A stretch of 64,000 bases of DNA from the NCBI GenBank assembly GCA_009667805.1, contig CM019075.1:16670376-16734375 (forward strand), given 5' to 3'. Of the stretch, positions 1 through 10,670 are shown piece after piece. Numbering within the stretch: position 1 is the first letter of the stretch; every line of letters starts with the position of its first letter. Under the pieces are notes generated by a model. The model was not told the origin of the DNA. It saw only the letters and a list, made by a program, of their open reading frames with translations, and did not search any database. The position numbers and the translations under genes were made by a program. Source of the DNA: Leptobrachium leishanense. Taxonomy: Eukaryota > Chordata > Amphibia > Anura > Megophryidae.

Positions 1-17
1 CTTTATGCCAGGTTTAA

Positions 18-443
18 GGCTAGGGTCAGACGAAAGCAGTTTTAACATGCGTTTAGACGCACGAAATCACGGCCGTGCTAGCAGCAAATGACGTCCAATG
101 CCGGGGAACACACGAAGTACGGCCGCACGAAAGTTCGTCCGCGCAACGCAAGTGGCAAACGAACGCATTTTTTCTAGAACGTCAAACCTCTAGTACGGAC
201 GTACAGAGTGCGCTGCGTCCGCTAGAGGCGTGTGTGCGTGATTGGGAGATGTCAGACGCTGCTAATGTCCGGCCAACATAACGTCCAGACACAAAAAGTG
301 TTTTATTGATGATCCGTACAAAATCACGGACGAAAAGGCGCATCGTATGACCGCTATCGCGTATTCCGTGAAAAAATGCGTCCATTCGTTCGAACGCACT
401 TTTTCACAGACAACGCGAAAAATGCGTTAGTCTGACCCTAGCC
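18..443. mobile_element. Harbinger-like MITE, TAA target duplication
   Basis: A perfect 14-bp terminal inverted repeat (GGCTAGGGTCAGAC) bounds 426 bp and is flanked by the trinucleotide TAA on both sides (15-17 and 444-446). A 3-bp TWA duplication is the usual mark of PIF/Harbinger elements. The interior is rich in CpG, with many ACGCA/TGCGT and CGTCCG motifs in both orientations, so it can fold extensively. No transposase is encoded, and the short ORFs here are by-products. CpG retention suggests a fairly young insertion, which is an inference. Confidence 0.65.
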
Positions 444-446
444 TAA

Positions 447-2029
447 GGAGGGCCAATTCAGCAAGGTGCAGTTTTTTTTATGTATGACGAGTAATGCGGA
501 ATCACTTGTTATTCAGCCCTGGCGCAAGTGTGCGCATCCTATACAAAGTGTAGGACAAGCAAACCAGCCGTATAAATGCGAAAAAGCCGAGTGATGACAC
601 GTGTTACAACAATGCTTGATACTCAAAGTCGAGTGGTAACAACTGCGTGAAGACGAGCAGTAAATGGCAAGCCTCGCGCAACAGTTACCGCTCCCAATGG
701 AACGGTGCCCTCATCTGTTACCCCTGCAAACCTGTCAAATTTACAATTTAGCAAATAAACCTCAGATCTTAAAGAATATGCTATGAAAAAATTGAATTGT
801 GGCACAATCTGTCTACTTATCAGGGGAGATAGAAGGAAAAATAAGCCAGGAGAATACAGGACTGAGATCTTGATAAATCATATTTATATAAACATGTTGA
901 TACTACCGGAAGCCCTTTAAACACCTGGTCTGGTTTGTTGATGCTTCCATTAATACGGTGGCTTTTTGAGATTTATAAAACATCACAAGAATCTGTTAGT
1001 TGCAGTCGCCCCGGTGGGGGTCAGGTATGAAAGATTGTTTTCTGTTAACGCAAATTTTTGAGACTTATGCATTTATATTCTTAGTTTTGAGGCGTAAATT
1101 AAAGTTTCTAATTTTTCTGGAGCTTTACGGACGGTTATTGGAAACAGTCTGATCATTAAAGACTTCAACTGACAATCTTGTAATAGTGTACAGCAATGCA
1201 GGTAAAAAGACATTAGTTTTGTCCAGCAGTGAGCACAGAATGGCTGCTATGTAACCAGGAAGTCCCTTAGAACAAGACACTGAGCAAAGGGGTGGAAACT
1301 AGCCTGATACAGAAAGCTAAGGAAACCCAGCAGGGACAAAATAGCAATGAAATCAATAGCATGTAAGCAGCAAAGGCAGATTAAACAGAAAAATATGCAA
1401 TAAATCCTAAATCATGGGGCATAACAACGTGATTACTTTGTTTATATAAAAGCGGATACAGAAATTCTAATTATGAGAAAAAAAGTGAAACCTCCGGGGG
1501 ATTGAGAGGACGGGGTTACCAGATCGTGAGTTTGATTTTTCTAACAATAAGCATTTTTTTAAGGCCTCGGTACCTGGCAATATGTAGAGGACGTCTGGGA
1601 GCTTTCCCGCAGGAAATCTGCTCAGATTCAGCGCTCAGCATTGTGTAATCATAATAGCAGAAAAAAAAATACTTTAAAACCGGGCTATTTCTTCCCAAGG
1701 CAATAAAGGCTAAACTACTGACTCCAGAACCTCAGCCTCCTGTGCAAAACCAGGGCGTAGAAGTGAGGGAGTCAAACTGACCATGACAATGCCACGCTGT
1801 GCCAGGGTGACTCTCCAATACATGGCATACCATGGGCTCTATTCCAACCCTGGTGTAAACATAAACCAGAACTGCTGTAAACTTCTCAAAGTTGACAGCT
1901 GGCCGTCCACTGGGTCCATAGTCGATCAACCGACTTGGCCGGCTGACTACGGACAACTATTTTGAATGATCTGGGTCGTCAGACCGCTGAACACCACCCA
2001 CGACCGATAAACTGAAGAAGGGAAAAAAA
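447..2029. other. No recognisable feature
   Basis: Ordinary AT-rich intronic sequence with no long ORF, clear inverted repeat or RNA gene seen. It may include old unrecognised repeats. Confidence 0.5.
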
Positions 2030-2224
2030 AGACTCTGCTATTCTCATAATAGGGTGTTTAATTGAAAAAAAAAAAAAAAGACTATTTAAAATGTGTCTAA
2101 ATAATAAAAAGTCTTTAAAAAAAGAATAAAAAGTCCCATTGCCGAATAAAACGCCTTTTTACGAAAATTGGAAATAAATTCTTTAAAAAATACCAAAGCT
2201 ACAAAAAGAATGTTCAGAAAAAGA

Positions 2225-2500
2225 CGAGGAATAATAATAATGATGAACGTAAATTTTATTTTACATTGAAACCAATGGGATTCGCCTGTTTAAAACGGTC
2301 AAACTGAACCACTGAAAATCAGGACATTTTTTTCATGTTTGCTGTACCGGTTCTTTGTCCGACAAATCCCATTCAAATGGGAAAGATCGTTAGTCTGATG
2401 TAGTCGCACAGTGTCGTCTGAAGTTGTCCGATGGAAGTTGGAGGCAGGGAAAGAGGGCCGAATCTCCTGCATGTTAGTCGTACAAATACGCACCCATCAG
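2225..2500. repeat. Diverged relative of the 9255-10130 element
   Basis: The segment around 2260-2310 (CATTGAAACCAATGGGATTC and what follows) resembles 9846-9900 (CATTGAAGCCTATGGGATTC), and both continue with a similar order of motifs (CGCCTG, then AAAC, then GAAACCACxGAA). The ends of this copy are not clear. Confidence 0.4.
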
Positions 2501-2699
2501 ACAGGCAGTCTAAGGAGTTGGTAGGTATAAAACAGCTCTAAGTTTACTCTGAGGTTGGAATAGGGCCCCAGGTGTATTATTCCAGGTTTTATATTTTTTT
2601 AAAAGGGATTTTCTTGCAGTGCCACATTGCACCCTAAATATATTTTTTCCACTGACCAAGTGAATCGAGGATTTCTTTCAATCTGAAAAGGTTTGTCAA

Positions 2700-2961
2700 T
2701 TAACCCCTTCACTGCTGAGCCATTTCACTTCTCATAAAAACACGTTATTCTTTTTTTTTTTATTAATTTTATTATTTTTTCTCTTACTTTAAACATGGTC
2801 ATGTTTGGTATCATTGGAAAGGCCATGCTCTGGCCTTTCTAATGATACCAAACATGACCCTACCAACAGTCGGGAGATATTGGGGTCCAAAGGAACCCCC
2901 TATCTTTCCTTAGGAGTCAATGAGGACGTTCCCCACACGTCCTCAGCAGTGAAAGGGTTAA
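2700..2961. mobile_element. TTAA-flanked MITE with internal hairpin
   Basis: TTAA sits at both ends (2700-2703 and 2958-2961) and the adjoining termini are inverted (CCCCTTCACTGCTGAG against CTCAGCAGTGAAAGGG, one mismatch). The interior holds a hairpin around 2812-2863 (TTTGGTATCATTGGAAAGGC and its complement across GGCCATGCTCTGGCC). The same hairpin occurs in the 46.4-47.7 kb cluster, so the two are one family. A TTAA duplication suggests piggyBac or Kolobok ancestry. Confidence 0.65.
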
Positions 2962-3378
2962 TGCCATTTTTACCCTTTTAGCTGAAATATACTGCAGAGT
3001 TTGAATATTTCGCGTTCCGCAGCTGTACCGGCTGCCCGTCTTTCGCTCTGTAACATGATATCAATCTTGCTACCTTCTGAACAGTACCGGGGAAAGTTCT
3101 CCCCACCACCTCCTCCCCAACTGTGAAGAAGACACAAACCAGAAAGCAACATGCTGGATAGGATTAACTCCTTGCAGGCATGAAATAAGAAAATAGTTCC
3201 GATTGCTAAAATGCAGCTTTTACCGGACTGCATTTCTAAAGCCTTACTGTAAAATCCACTAGAATTTCGGATACTCTGGTATTAAAACCATTGATGGTAA
3301 ATCTTGGCACCCGAGATGTCTCAGAACTACATGTCCCATGAGGCTTAGACACACAAAAGGCTGGTTGAGCATCATGGG

Positions 3379-3765
3379 ACATAAAAACATAGAAAAATGT
3401 CGGCAGATAACCTTTCGGCCCATCTAGTCTGCCCAATTACATGGATACTTTACCTGGATTTATCTTTTGTTTAGGATAGCCTTATGCCTATCCCATGCTT
3501 GCTTAAATTCAATTACTGTTTTGGCCTCTACCACTTCAACTGGAAGGCTGTTCCATGTATCCACCACCCTCTCAGTAAAATAATGCTTCCTGGTGTTACT
3601 TTTAAACCTTTGCCCCTCTAATCTAAGACTATGTCCTCTTGTTTTGCTACTTTGTTTCCTTTTAAATATACTCCCTTCCTCTACCTTGTGGATTCCCTTT
3701 ACATGCAGTTCAGAAACATCTGTGGTACCAAGGTTCGCCATCATTGCGTTATACGTTGCATTGAG
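3379..3765 (-). mobile_element. 5'-truncated CR1-type LINE, 3' end
   Basis: The block contains the 3' part of a non-LTR retrotransposon in minus orientation: the tail of the reverse transcriptase ORF, then a short 3' UTR including CGGCCCATCTAGTCTGCCCA. I recognise this UTR and coding segment as a repeat common in amphibian genomes. It is 5' truncated, as is usual for LINE insertions. Confidence 0.75.
3460..3744 (-). pseudogene. C-terminal fragment of LINE reverse transcriptase
   Basis: A 94-codon open frame includes TRGHSLRLEGQRFKSN, then HYFTERVVDTWNSLP and VVEAKTVIEFKQAWDRH. This is the C-terminal tail that follows the reverse transcriptase domain in CR1/L2-like and related LINEs. No catalytic FADD-type motif is present, because the fragment begins downstream of it. 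It is open to its stop but has no upstream ORF, so it is a dead remnant and not a gene. Confidence 0.75.
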
Positions 3766-3778
3766 AGCATTTCTAGGG

Positions 3779-3914
3779 CACGGGTCAGCAACTTTGGCTC
3801 CCTGATGTTTTGGGAACTACATCTCCCACAATGCTCAGTCACCCATTAGGTTGACTGAGCCACATGGGATATGTAGTTCCCAAAACATCAGGGAGCCAAG
3901 GTTGCTGACCCCTG
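3779..3914. mobile_element. hAT palindromic MITE, 8-bp duplication TTCTAGGG
   Basis: The 136-bp element is almost entirely one inverted repeat (CACGGGTCAGCAAC against GTTGCTGACCCCTG, with TGTAGTTCCCAAAACATCAG in the arms). TTCTAGGG flanks it at 3771-3778 and 3915-3922, an exact 8-bp duplication typical of hAT transposons. Confidence 0.88.
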
Positions 3915-3934
3915 TTCTAGGGTAAAGTTTGTAC

Positions 3935-5416
3935 TAGGGATAGACCGATATATCGGTTTAGCCGATTATCGTCGCCGATATTCAGAAAATTACTGATATC
4001 GGTATCGGCATTTTATTTGCCGATATTTGGACAAGTTTGCTCACTGCAGCTGCGACACGCAAGATCCCACAGAACTGTGCGAATCTGGGGCTTCTCCCAC
4101 ATCAGGCTGTAAGCCCTCACTGCAGAATGACTCCTGCTCACTGACCGTATTGTGCATGAGCGTGGTGGCAACAGAAATGGGGCTTCCATTCCATCTGGCA
4201 GGGAATTCCCTATACAGGAGATGCAGGGTCTATTTCCTACAGCAGGGTCCAGCAACCTAGGACCTCCAGATGTTTTGGAACTGGATTTCTCATGAGGCTC
4301 CAAGAACCTAATGAGAAGATGAGCATCATAGCAGATGTAATTCCAAAACGTGGGGCAATATTACAAAGTGACTGCTTAACCAGAGCTGTAATATAACTTT
4401 GTAATATATCCCTTGGAGGGCCAAGGTTGCTGAACCCCTTACATACAGGATCATATGAGGGATCTTTAAGAAAGCCAAAGACATGGTCTGATTGTTTGTA
4501 AAAAATAAAAGATTAAATAAAATAAAAATTCTTATTAAATTGAATAAATGAAGTGGACGTGGTGCAATGTTTACATGTTAAACACATTGGGCTATATTAC
4601 AATCTTTGCGCAAAAACGCTCGCGCAAAGCGTGAAGTTTTTCACCAAGCGTTAAACGTTTGCGTGCGCAAATCACCACTGGAATTACAATCCTCGCGCAT
4701 TTTGGATCCGATCAATAACGCACATAAACCGGACGCGCCCAAATGCTCGCGCAGTACCGTTGCGTGCAGAAATCAGTGTGCTGTCATTTTTTTTCACGCA
4801 AATCAGCCAATCAGAATTAAGAACCACAACCACAAGTCAGCATATATGCTGCAGCAATAATACATGCACGCAAAACTTCTCCATTTTATTGGTTTGGGTA
4901 TGAGTGGAATGTGTAACTATACTTTGCTGCATTTTTTTTTGGGTTGGTGTATTTGGTTTCGGCCAGGACGTTTCAGCTTTTAGGAGTTGCTAAAATTATA
5001 CGCGCAAATGCTGTGCGTTACAAACTGCGCATAGATTGTAATACCATCCGCGTACAAAGGCATTTGCGCTCACAATGTTAAGTATAGATCGCGCGATGTA
5101 CAGTAAGCTCATGCAGGGTTCGCAAGTTCACCCGCGGTAGACGATTATGTGCATTTGTTGCGCTGACTATGTAATATGGCATTCGGCGTAAAGGGCTTTG
5201 CCCCTCGCGTTTAAATGTTTTTTTGCACCGGTGGAAACGTTTGCACGAAGATTGTTGTTTAGGCCATTGAGTTCATGGCATAGTCAGATTTGTCCTGTTT
5301 TTTTTCACAACTTTCAATTTACAGAATATCGGCACCAAATATCGGCTATCGGCCAGAAAAGCTGCCGATAATCTGTATCGTATCGGCCATGAAAAAATGA
5401 TATCGGTCTATCCCTA
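3935..5416. mobile_element. Non-autonomous hAT element (TAGGGATAGACCGATA family, copy 1)
   Basis: Terminal inverted repeats TAGGGATAGACCGATAT and its complement bound 1482 bp, with the exact 8-bp duplication GTTTGTAC at 3927-3934 and 5417-5424. Subterminal CCGATATCGG-type motifs recur in both orientations. The interior includes a palindromic CAGCAACC-type block near 4246-4440, also present in the copies at 10.2-10.67 kb and 14405-15944. A further insertion occupies 4590-5264. No transposase is encoded. Confidence 0.88.
4590..5264. mobile_element. CpG-rich element nested in the hAT copy
   Basis: Sister copies of the host hAT element lack this segment. It is bounded by CATTG (4585-4589 and 5265-5269) and has imperfect inverted termini (GGCTATATTACAATCTTTGC against GCCTAAACAACAATCTTCGT; 19 of the first 25 positions agree). 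The interior is full of GCGCAAA/TTTGCGC motifs in both orientations. No coding potential was seen and the family was not identified. Confidence 0.55.
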
Positions 5417-5424
5417 GTTTGTAC

Positions 5425-6215
5425 ACTCGGGATCAATAAGGTAACACGGTGCCAGTCGCCACAGCCCGTCATGATGTGATACACGCCGCCTCTTAACAGA
5501 TCAATAGGTAAAAGAATCCATTCAATCGAGAATGTCAAAGCATTCCATTGTCTCCTGTATCAGTTTGCAGAGGGCCAGGGAGATACAAGTCGCATACCTG
5601 AACGCTACCTCGAATACGGTCACTGTGAGGCACGCCAGCGAACGTGACCGCCACAAACTGAATAACAAAAAATCCCAAAAAGCACAAAGTTCTAAAAGTG
5701 GAGCAGTCACCATGGAGACCAGAGATATATCGGCAATACCGAAGGTTTCCATGGTGACTAGCCACAGTTTTAGTATTTCTTAGATCTTCCTTTATGGGTC
5801 CAGCCTGGTGGAAGATGCGATTACAAAAGCTTTGTATCATTGCAGGATGAGTAATAAATCGCACATCCTCTAGCCTCCCGTAATCCAGCTTTGCTAGGGG
5901 GCATCATGGACTCTCGGCAGCATTCGTGGCAGGTTAGCGTATAAAAATAAATCTGGGTGGGAGAGGGGCTCCTACAGGTTTGAGAAATAAGCACGAAAAC
6001 CCTGCGATGAGCTCTTGTATTGTCTCTACAAATATAATGCACGGCACCTTTTGGCTACAGCGGAAGAGCCTGTTACAAAATACTGTTTGCTATTATTTTT
6101 TTCTCTTCCTCTGTGAATTAATGAATAAAAGCAGTATTTTTTTTTTTTTTATTTAGCACTGACCTGAGGATTTAGGCCAAACCTTATAGGTTGTGCTAAG
6201 ATCAAACCGTCTGTG
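5425..6215. other. No gene; one short hairpin
   Basis: Mostly unassigned. A hairpin with a 15-bp stem (14 matches) lies at 5706-5720 and 5744-5758 (GTCACCATGGAGACC against GGTTTCCATGGTGAC) with a loop of 23 bases. Confidence 0.5.
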
Positions 6216-6530
6216 TTTATATATATATATCTAATAATAAAAATATATAATATATATATATTAATAAAAAAATATATATATATATGTATTTTTTTATTAT
6301 ATATATTTTTTATATATATTTTATTGTTATTTTTATTATATAATATTTTTTTATTCTATATATATTATATATATTTTTTATTATTCTATATATATATATA
6401 TTTTTTATTATTCTATATATATATATATATAATATATATATTTTTATTATTCTATATATATATATATATATTATATATATATATTTTTTATTATTATATA
6501 TATATATATATATATTTTATTATTAAATAA
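6216..6530. repeat. TA-rich microsatellite
   Basis: About 315 bp of (TA)n alternating with TTTTTATTATT blocks. It is nearly pure AT and prone to length change. The 105-codon ORF across it, rich in Tyr, Ile and Phe, is a composition artefact. Confidence 0.95.
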
Positions 6531-6557
6531 CGGCATGTAAATATTTACTTATTTGCA

Positions 6558-6660
6558 AAGTATTTTACCAGGAAGGATACATTGAGATTTCTCTCATTTT
6601 CAAGTATGTCCTGGGTTCAAGAACATTGAAATTTTTAGTTACAGAAATACAAAGTAATAA
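6558..6660 (-). repeat. SINE 3' tail (type B)
   Basis: The segment carries the tail GAGAAATCTCAATGTATCCT on the minus strand, preceded by TTGAACCCAGGACATACTTG. The same tail ends repeats at 7.63, 11.4 and 17.9 kb. No pol III head is visible. Confidence 0.65.
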
Positions 6661-7628
6661 AATGCAGAATATAAAAAACAAGAAGCGGTTATCTCAGAGG
6701 ACATCCAGAGCGCACACATACTCTGCCCAGACCATATTCATTACACATAGCTTTCCATGGAAAGTTATAATCCAACGTTTAAATATTTGGAGAAAAAAAT
6801 AAAAATTCTTTCTCCCTCTCCTATTCCTCTTATATTTCCATTTGATCATCTGACTTGCAACATGTTATTTTTTTTTATGCCTCTTTAGGTTAAATTTGTA
6901 TTATTGGCCTACGTGTCTACACTTTGAATGATCAGTAAAAACATCACCACATTTTTTAAATTAATTAAATAAATGTATTTATAAAAACTAAAATATAATT
7001 AAATAAGAACAATAAAAATATTTTGTCTTTAGACCTAAATCTGAACTAAATTACATTAATTGCAAATGACATAATGACAGAAAGTTAAAAAAACAAATAC
7101 AATTAATTAAAAAAAAACTATTGGAAATTTAATACAGATTTATAAAAACTATATGATAAATACAATTAAATAATAAAAATATTTTGTATTTATAGCTAAA
7201 TATAAATTACATTAACCCCCCCCCCCACACACACACACATTTTTTTCATATTACATTTGTATTCTGATTTTGCAGATAATTCCGCTATTATAAAACCCCA
7301 GATTTGACAGCTCTTTTTTTCCGGTTGCGCCACTCTTTTGGTGCTCCTTTTAGGATTTATGTTTCTAGGCTTCAAAACTAGACTTGTGACTTTTTCAGAA
7401 GCCCTGTTAATTCCAGAGCCTGGGAATTACAATTCCAGCCCTCAGATCAATTCAGACCAAAGAGCTATTCATGTCACAGGGGCTTGAAGTTCTTTCCAGG
7501 AGAGCAACCTGACCTCGTATGCAAATACTGAATGATCGCTATACAGATCATGAAAGGTGGTGGCACAAAACAAGCAGAAAGTGCAGGGTATTCAACTAAA
7601 AGTTTAAAACAAAGATCGTTTTTTTTTT
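6661..7628. other. No gene; AT-rich, with C/CA microsatellite
   Basis: AT-rich unassigned sequence. A short C-run followed by (CA)n lies at about 7217-7240. Confidence 0.5.
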
Positions 7629-7800
7629 CGAGAAAGGATACATTGAGATTTCTCTCGTTTTCAAGTATGTCCTGGGTGGCGAGTATTTACTTGCCCAAGG
7701 ACACTTACTGGAGATGTGCTCTTGCCGGGATTGAACCCATGTCTCCACAGTCACAGAGCAGTGATGTTACCTCTTACCTCTACTCCATTGAGGAAGCCTT
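7629..7800 (-). repeat. tRNA-headed SINE with type B tail
   Basis: On the minus strand there is a pol III B-box-like GGTTCAATCCC (complement of 7727-7737), then a body with CCTTGGGCAAGTAAAT, which resembles the core of L2/CORE-SINE repeats, then the type B tail GAGAAATCTCAATGTATCCT and an A-run. The order head, core, tail is that of a tRNA-derived SINE. A good A box could not be defined. Confidence 0.65.
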
Positions 7801-7927
7801 TCGAACGGTTTAAAGGGAATCCAGACACAGCTGATAGTAGACGGCGCATATTAAGGGAATCTCGTTGACGTAAAAATCAATAAATTAAGTCTAGAGTGGT
7901 CCTCTGAACTTTGTAGCTCATGTAAAG

Positions 7928-8061
7928 CAGGGGTCAGCAACCTTGGTGCTCCAGATGTTTTGGACACCACATGGCCCTTGATGCTCAGGAACTCCTTGAT
8001 TGGTTGAGCCTCATGGGAGATGTAGTTCTGAACATCTGGAGGGTCAAGGTTGCTGACCCTT
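7928..8061. mobile_element. hAT palindromic MITE (CAGGGGTCAGCAAC)
   Basis: Inverted termini CAGGGGTCAGCAACCTTG and CAAGGTTGCTGACCCT bound about 134 bp. Flanks are ATGTAAAG (7920-7927) and CTGTAAAG (8062-8069), an 8-bp duplication with one mismatch. It is the same family as 3779-3914 and lies about 200 bp from the ITPK1 exon. Confidence 0.8.
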
Positions 8062-8271
8062 CTGTAAAGACATTCGGTTTTTGTGGCCATGCTGCAGACG
8101 TGGAGTGCGGGGTGTAATTCTGGTTTTGAGGGTAAACGTGTCACCATTTTTTGCATCAAGTCTCTGCTGCACGTTCAACTCTCATGACCTTTTTCCACAG
8201 AATCCCCACCCAGAAACAGTGATTTATAAAGTCCAAGACAAGTATGTAGGTGGAGAAGATAAGGATCTTAC

Positions 8272-8397
8272 CTGGAACCTCTGGACTAGCTGCACGGACT
8301 CCCTGTCGTTTTGGTCGGCTTCCAGGATGACGTCGGTCAGCTTGTGGATGATGACATCGAGCGGGCCTTGGTCTTCAATAGGTATGCACAAATTAAG
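8272..8397 (-). CDS. ITPK1: ITPK1 exon (inositol-tetrakisphosphate 1-kinase, about residues 41-82)
   Basis: Read on the minus strand, this 126-bp block is 42 codons in phase 0. It is preceded by a pyrimidine-rich tract ending TTTTCCAG and followed by the strong donor GTAAGA. The peptide contains GPLDVIIHKLTDVILEADQN, which I recognise as the conserved N-terminal part of vertebrate ITPK1, and it ends in QRFQ as in the family. From family knowledge, ITPK1 is a cytosolic ATP-grasp kinase that phosphorylates Ins(1,3,4)P3 and interconverts InsP4/InsP5 on the way to InsP6. This exon covers the pre-ATP-grasp domain, not the catalytic ATP site. The start LNLCIPIEDQ differs from the human LNLSRPIEEQ at a few residues but has no stop or frameshift. 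The upstream exon is the microexon at 48656-48680, and both junctions fall between codons. The next exon toward the 3' end of the gene was not found at positions 1-8271. Confidence 0.93.
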
Positions 8398-8499
8398 CTG
8401 GAAAACAAACAAAACGTTGTCTGTGCTCAGTCCGTTGGTTAGATCAGCCTTCTGTCCTGGTGGAACATGTGTATGGAATGGAGATAAAGGCAAATAATG

Positions 8500-8984
8500 C
8501 CTAGAACCCTAGGGGATGATTCACTAAACGCTGGCATGTGCCAAAGTTGCAAATAGAAAATTGCTGCTGTAATACCAACAAACGCCAACATTTCACAAAA
8601 GAGAAATCCTCACAGGCACAGGAGAAGCTTCACTGTGAAGCTTCTGCTGACATTATTTGAATTTTTACGCTTGTGAAACGTCAACATTTTCCAGAGTTAC
8701 TATAAAGGTTATTTTCGGCTGTGTTTGAAACAGCGGTAAACATTGCCGCTTACGGAATAACCCTCTTGGTGTTTGCTGTGGGTTTCTGTTTCTCTTTTCA
8801 GTATGAAGAGTCTAACGCATTCCTAAAAGGAGATGTAAACCATGTTACTTCAATCTTAACTCTTGCAGCGCCAGTGGGAAACACAATAAATTGTTCTGTA
8901 GCAAGTGCAATGAGATGTATCCGTATGGATCTAATCCCTATACCAACACACGTCATACACAAAGTCATGCATATTATTATCGAC
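8500..8984. other. No recognisable feature
   Basis: Unassigned. GGGGATGATTCACTAAACGC near 8512 and a loosely complementary GGAATAACCCTC near 8754 may be ends of an old MITE, but the match is too weak to call. Confidence 0.4.
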
Positions 8985-9234
8985 GTCATTTATATAGCGC
9001 CAACAGTTTCCACAGCGCTTTACAATAACCAAAGGGAAAGAGATACAGATAAACAGACATAGGAAGGAAACACTAGGTGTAGAGGTATCTGCTCCTAGGA
9101 GCTTACAGTCTAGACAAAAGCAAAATCCTACAACACCTGGTATTCCCAGGCAGTCTCCCATCCAAGTACTAACCAGGCCCGACCCAGCTTGGCTTCCGAG
9201 ATCAGACGAGATCGGGCTCGTTCAGGGTGGTAGT
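8985..9234 (-). repeat. 5S rRNA-headed SINE with type A tail
   Basis: On the minus strand the unit starts with a 5S rRNA-derived head, continues through the body CTAGACTGTAAGCTCCTAGG, and ends in the tail AAAGCGCTGTGGAAACTGTTGGCGCTATATAAAT. The body and tail recur at 60 kb, and related ones at 17.8, 45.9 and 49.5 kb, without the 5S head. A 5S head, body and LINE-like tail is the layout of SINE3-class elements known in fish. Confidence 0.78.
9122..9234 (-). pseudogene. 5S rRNA-like sequence (head of the SINE)
   Basis: The minus strand reads almost exactly as vertebrate 5S rRNA, including CTGATCTCGGAAGCCAAGCT, GGGTCGGGCCTGGTTAGTAC and GGGAGACTGCCTGGGAATAC, followed by a T-run like the 5S terminator. 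The first few bases of 5S are lost. Internal promoter boxes look intact, so it could still be transcribed. Because it runs straight into SINE body sequence I read it as a SINE head and not as a 5S gene. Confidence 0.85.
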
Positions 9235-9254
9235 ATGTATATATCTATGTATCT

Positions 9255-10130
9255 CGATTCAAAGAGAATCGAAAAAGTCACCGCAGGTTCGGTGACTTTT
9301 CGTTATCTTCAATTCGGCTTGATTCGGCGATCCCATTTCAGCGACCCTGCGGTGTATTCAGCAAGCACCACAGGGCTGCCGTAGTGCAGGGAAATGCTGC
9401 CGCAAACCCGCCGAAAACTTGCTGCAAAACCCGGCGAATGCACACCGAAACCTGCAAAACATCTGGATTAACCCTGCCGAACACGCCGGAGAAACCCGAG
9501 CAGGAGCCAATAACAGCGCAGAGCAGCCGCCGGAAAAACCCGACACCGCAGACGAATGGGGTGAAAAGAAAAAAAAAAACAGTTCACTTGAATGTTTGAA
9601 AAGTGAAACGCTGTTTGCAAAGAAACTACTGAACGAAAATGTCTGAAATTTACATATGAGGTCCAGGGAATGATAATAAAGAGGGCTGTTACAGAAAAAA
9701 AATACTATTTTTAAAAAAATGGAAGAAAGTTTTGCAAAAAAAATGATGAAAAATGACTAAAAAAAATCTATAAATAGACTTTTTGCTGCAGAATTTTATA
9801 ATGAACGGTTTATTAGATATTGGATTAAAACGGGAATATTTTTAACATTGAAGCCTATGGGATTCGCCTGAACAAACCTGTCGAATGAAACCACCGAACA
9901 GCAGGGCAATTCGGCAACTTTTCACTGCTGGGTTTTGTTCTCTGAATAGCAGAAGCATTGCTTGTCTATGGGGAATTTCACTGCCCTCGAACAGGCACCG
10001 TATGTGCAGGCAATTCGCCAACATTTGCCGAACTGTCTGTTCTCTGAATGGCCAGGAAAGGTAACCGTACGCTGAATTTCAATGTTCGGTTACCTTTCGG
10101 CCAAAATTCGGAGCTCTTTGAATAACCCTA
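9255..10130. mobile_element. 876-bp DNA element with 9-bp duplication TATGTATCT
   Basis: TATGTATCT occurs exactly at 9246-9254 and 10131-10139. Ends share ATTCAAAGAG in inverted orientation. Inside each end is a hairpin: GAAAAGTCACCG against CGGTGACTTTTCG on the left (one mismatch), and AGGTAACCG against CGGTTACCT on the right. A 9-bp duplication fits a Mutator-like element, but the family was not recognised. No transposase is encoded. Confidence 0.55.
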
Positions 10131-10202
10131 TATGTATCTGTGTGTCTATCACACTACACCCTCCGTATTGACCTGTCATCTGCCAATCTTACTGATAATT
10201 AG

Positions 10203-10670
10203 ACTAGGCGACTCACTACAGCTGTGACACGCGAGATCCAACAACTCTGTGCTGATCTGGGACTTGACCCTCCTGATATTTAGGAACTACATTTCCCATG
10301 AGGCTCTACCAACTTATTGAGTAGCTGAGCATTGTGGGAGTTGTAGTTCCAAAAACATCTGGAAGGCCATGGTTGCTGACCCCTGACCTACATGGTCATT
10401 GCAGAGGCCCGGAGTCTGACATGATCAGGTTTGTAAAAATAAAAGCTTAAATTGAAAAAACATTTCTTTATTAAATCGAATAAATGAAACGGACGCGCTG
10501 CGACGTGTCACAATTTGATAACACACATTCAGATAATGTCAGATTTGTGCTGTTTTTACCACAACTTTAAATGTACAGAGTAACCGACAGCAGATATCGG
10601 CAATGGGACAGAAAGGCCGATTGATCAGAATCGATATCGGCTCTGGATACATTATATCCGTCTATCCCTA
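10203..10670. mobile_element. hAT element, TAGGGATAGACC family, copy 2 (truncated)
   Basis: Right terminus ...ATCCGTCTATCCCTA and subterminal CGATATCGG motifs match the 3935-5416 element. The interior includes the palindromic TAGTTCCAAAAACATCTGG block. The left terminus is absent or very diverged, so no duplication could be found. This copy lacks the nested insertion at 4590-5264. Confidence 0.7.

Noticed and set aside
6213..6530. 105-codon hydrophobic ORF resembling a membrane protein
   Set aside because: It is the translation of a TA-rich microsatellite.
9122..9234. Functional 5S rRNA gene
   Set aside because: The first bases are missing and the sequence runs directly into SINE body and tail. 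Better explained as a SINE head.
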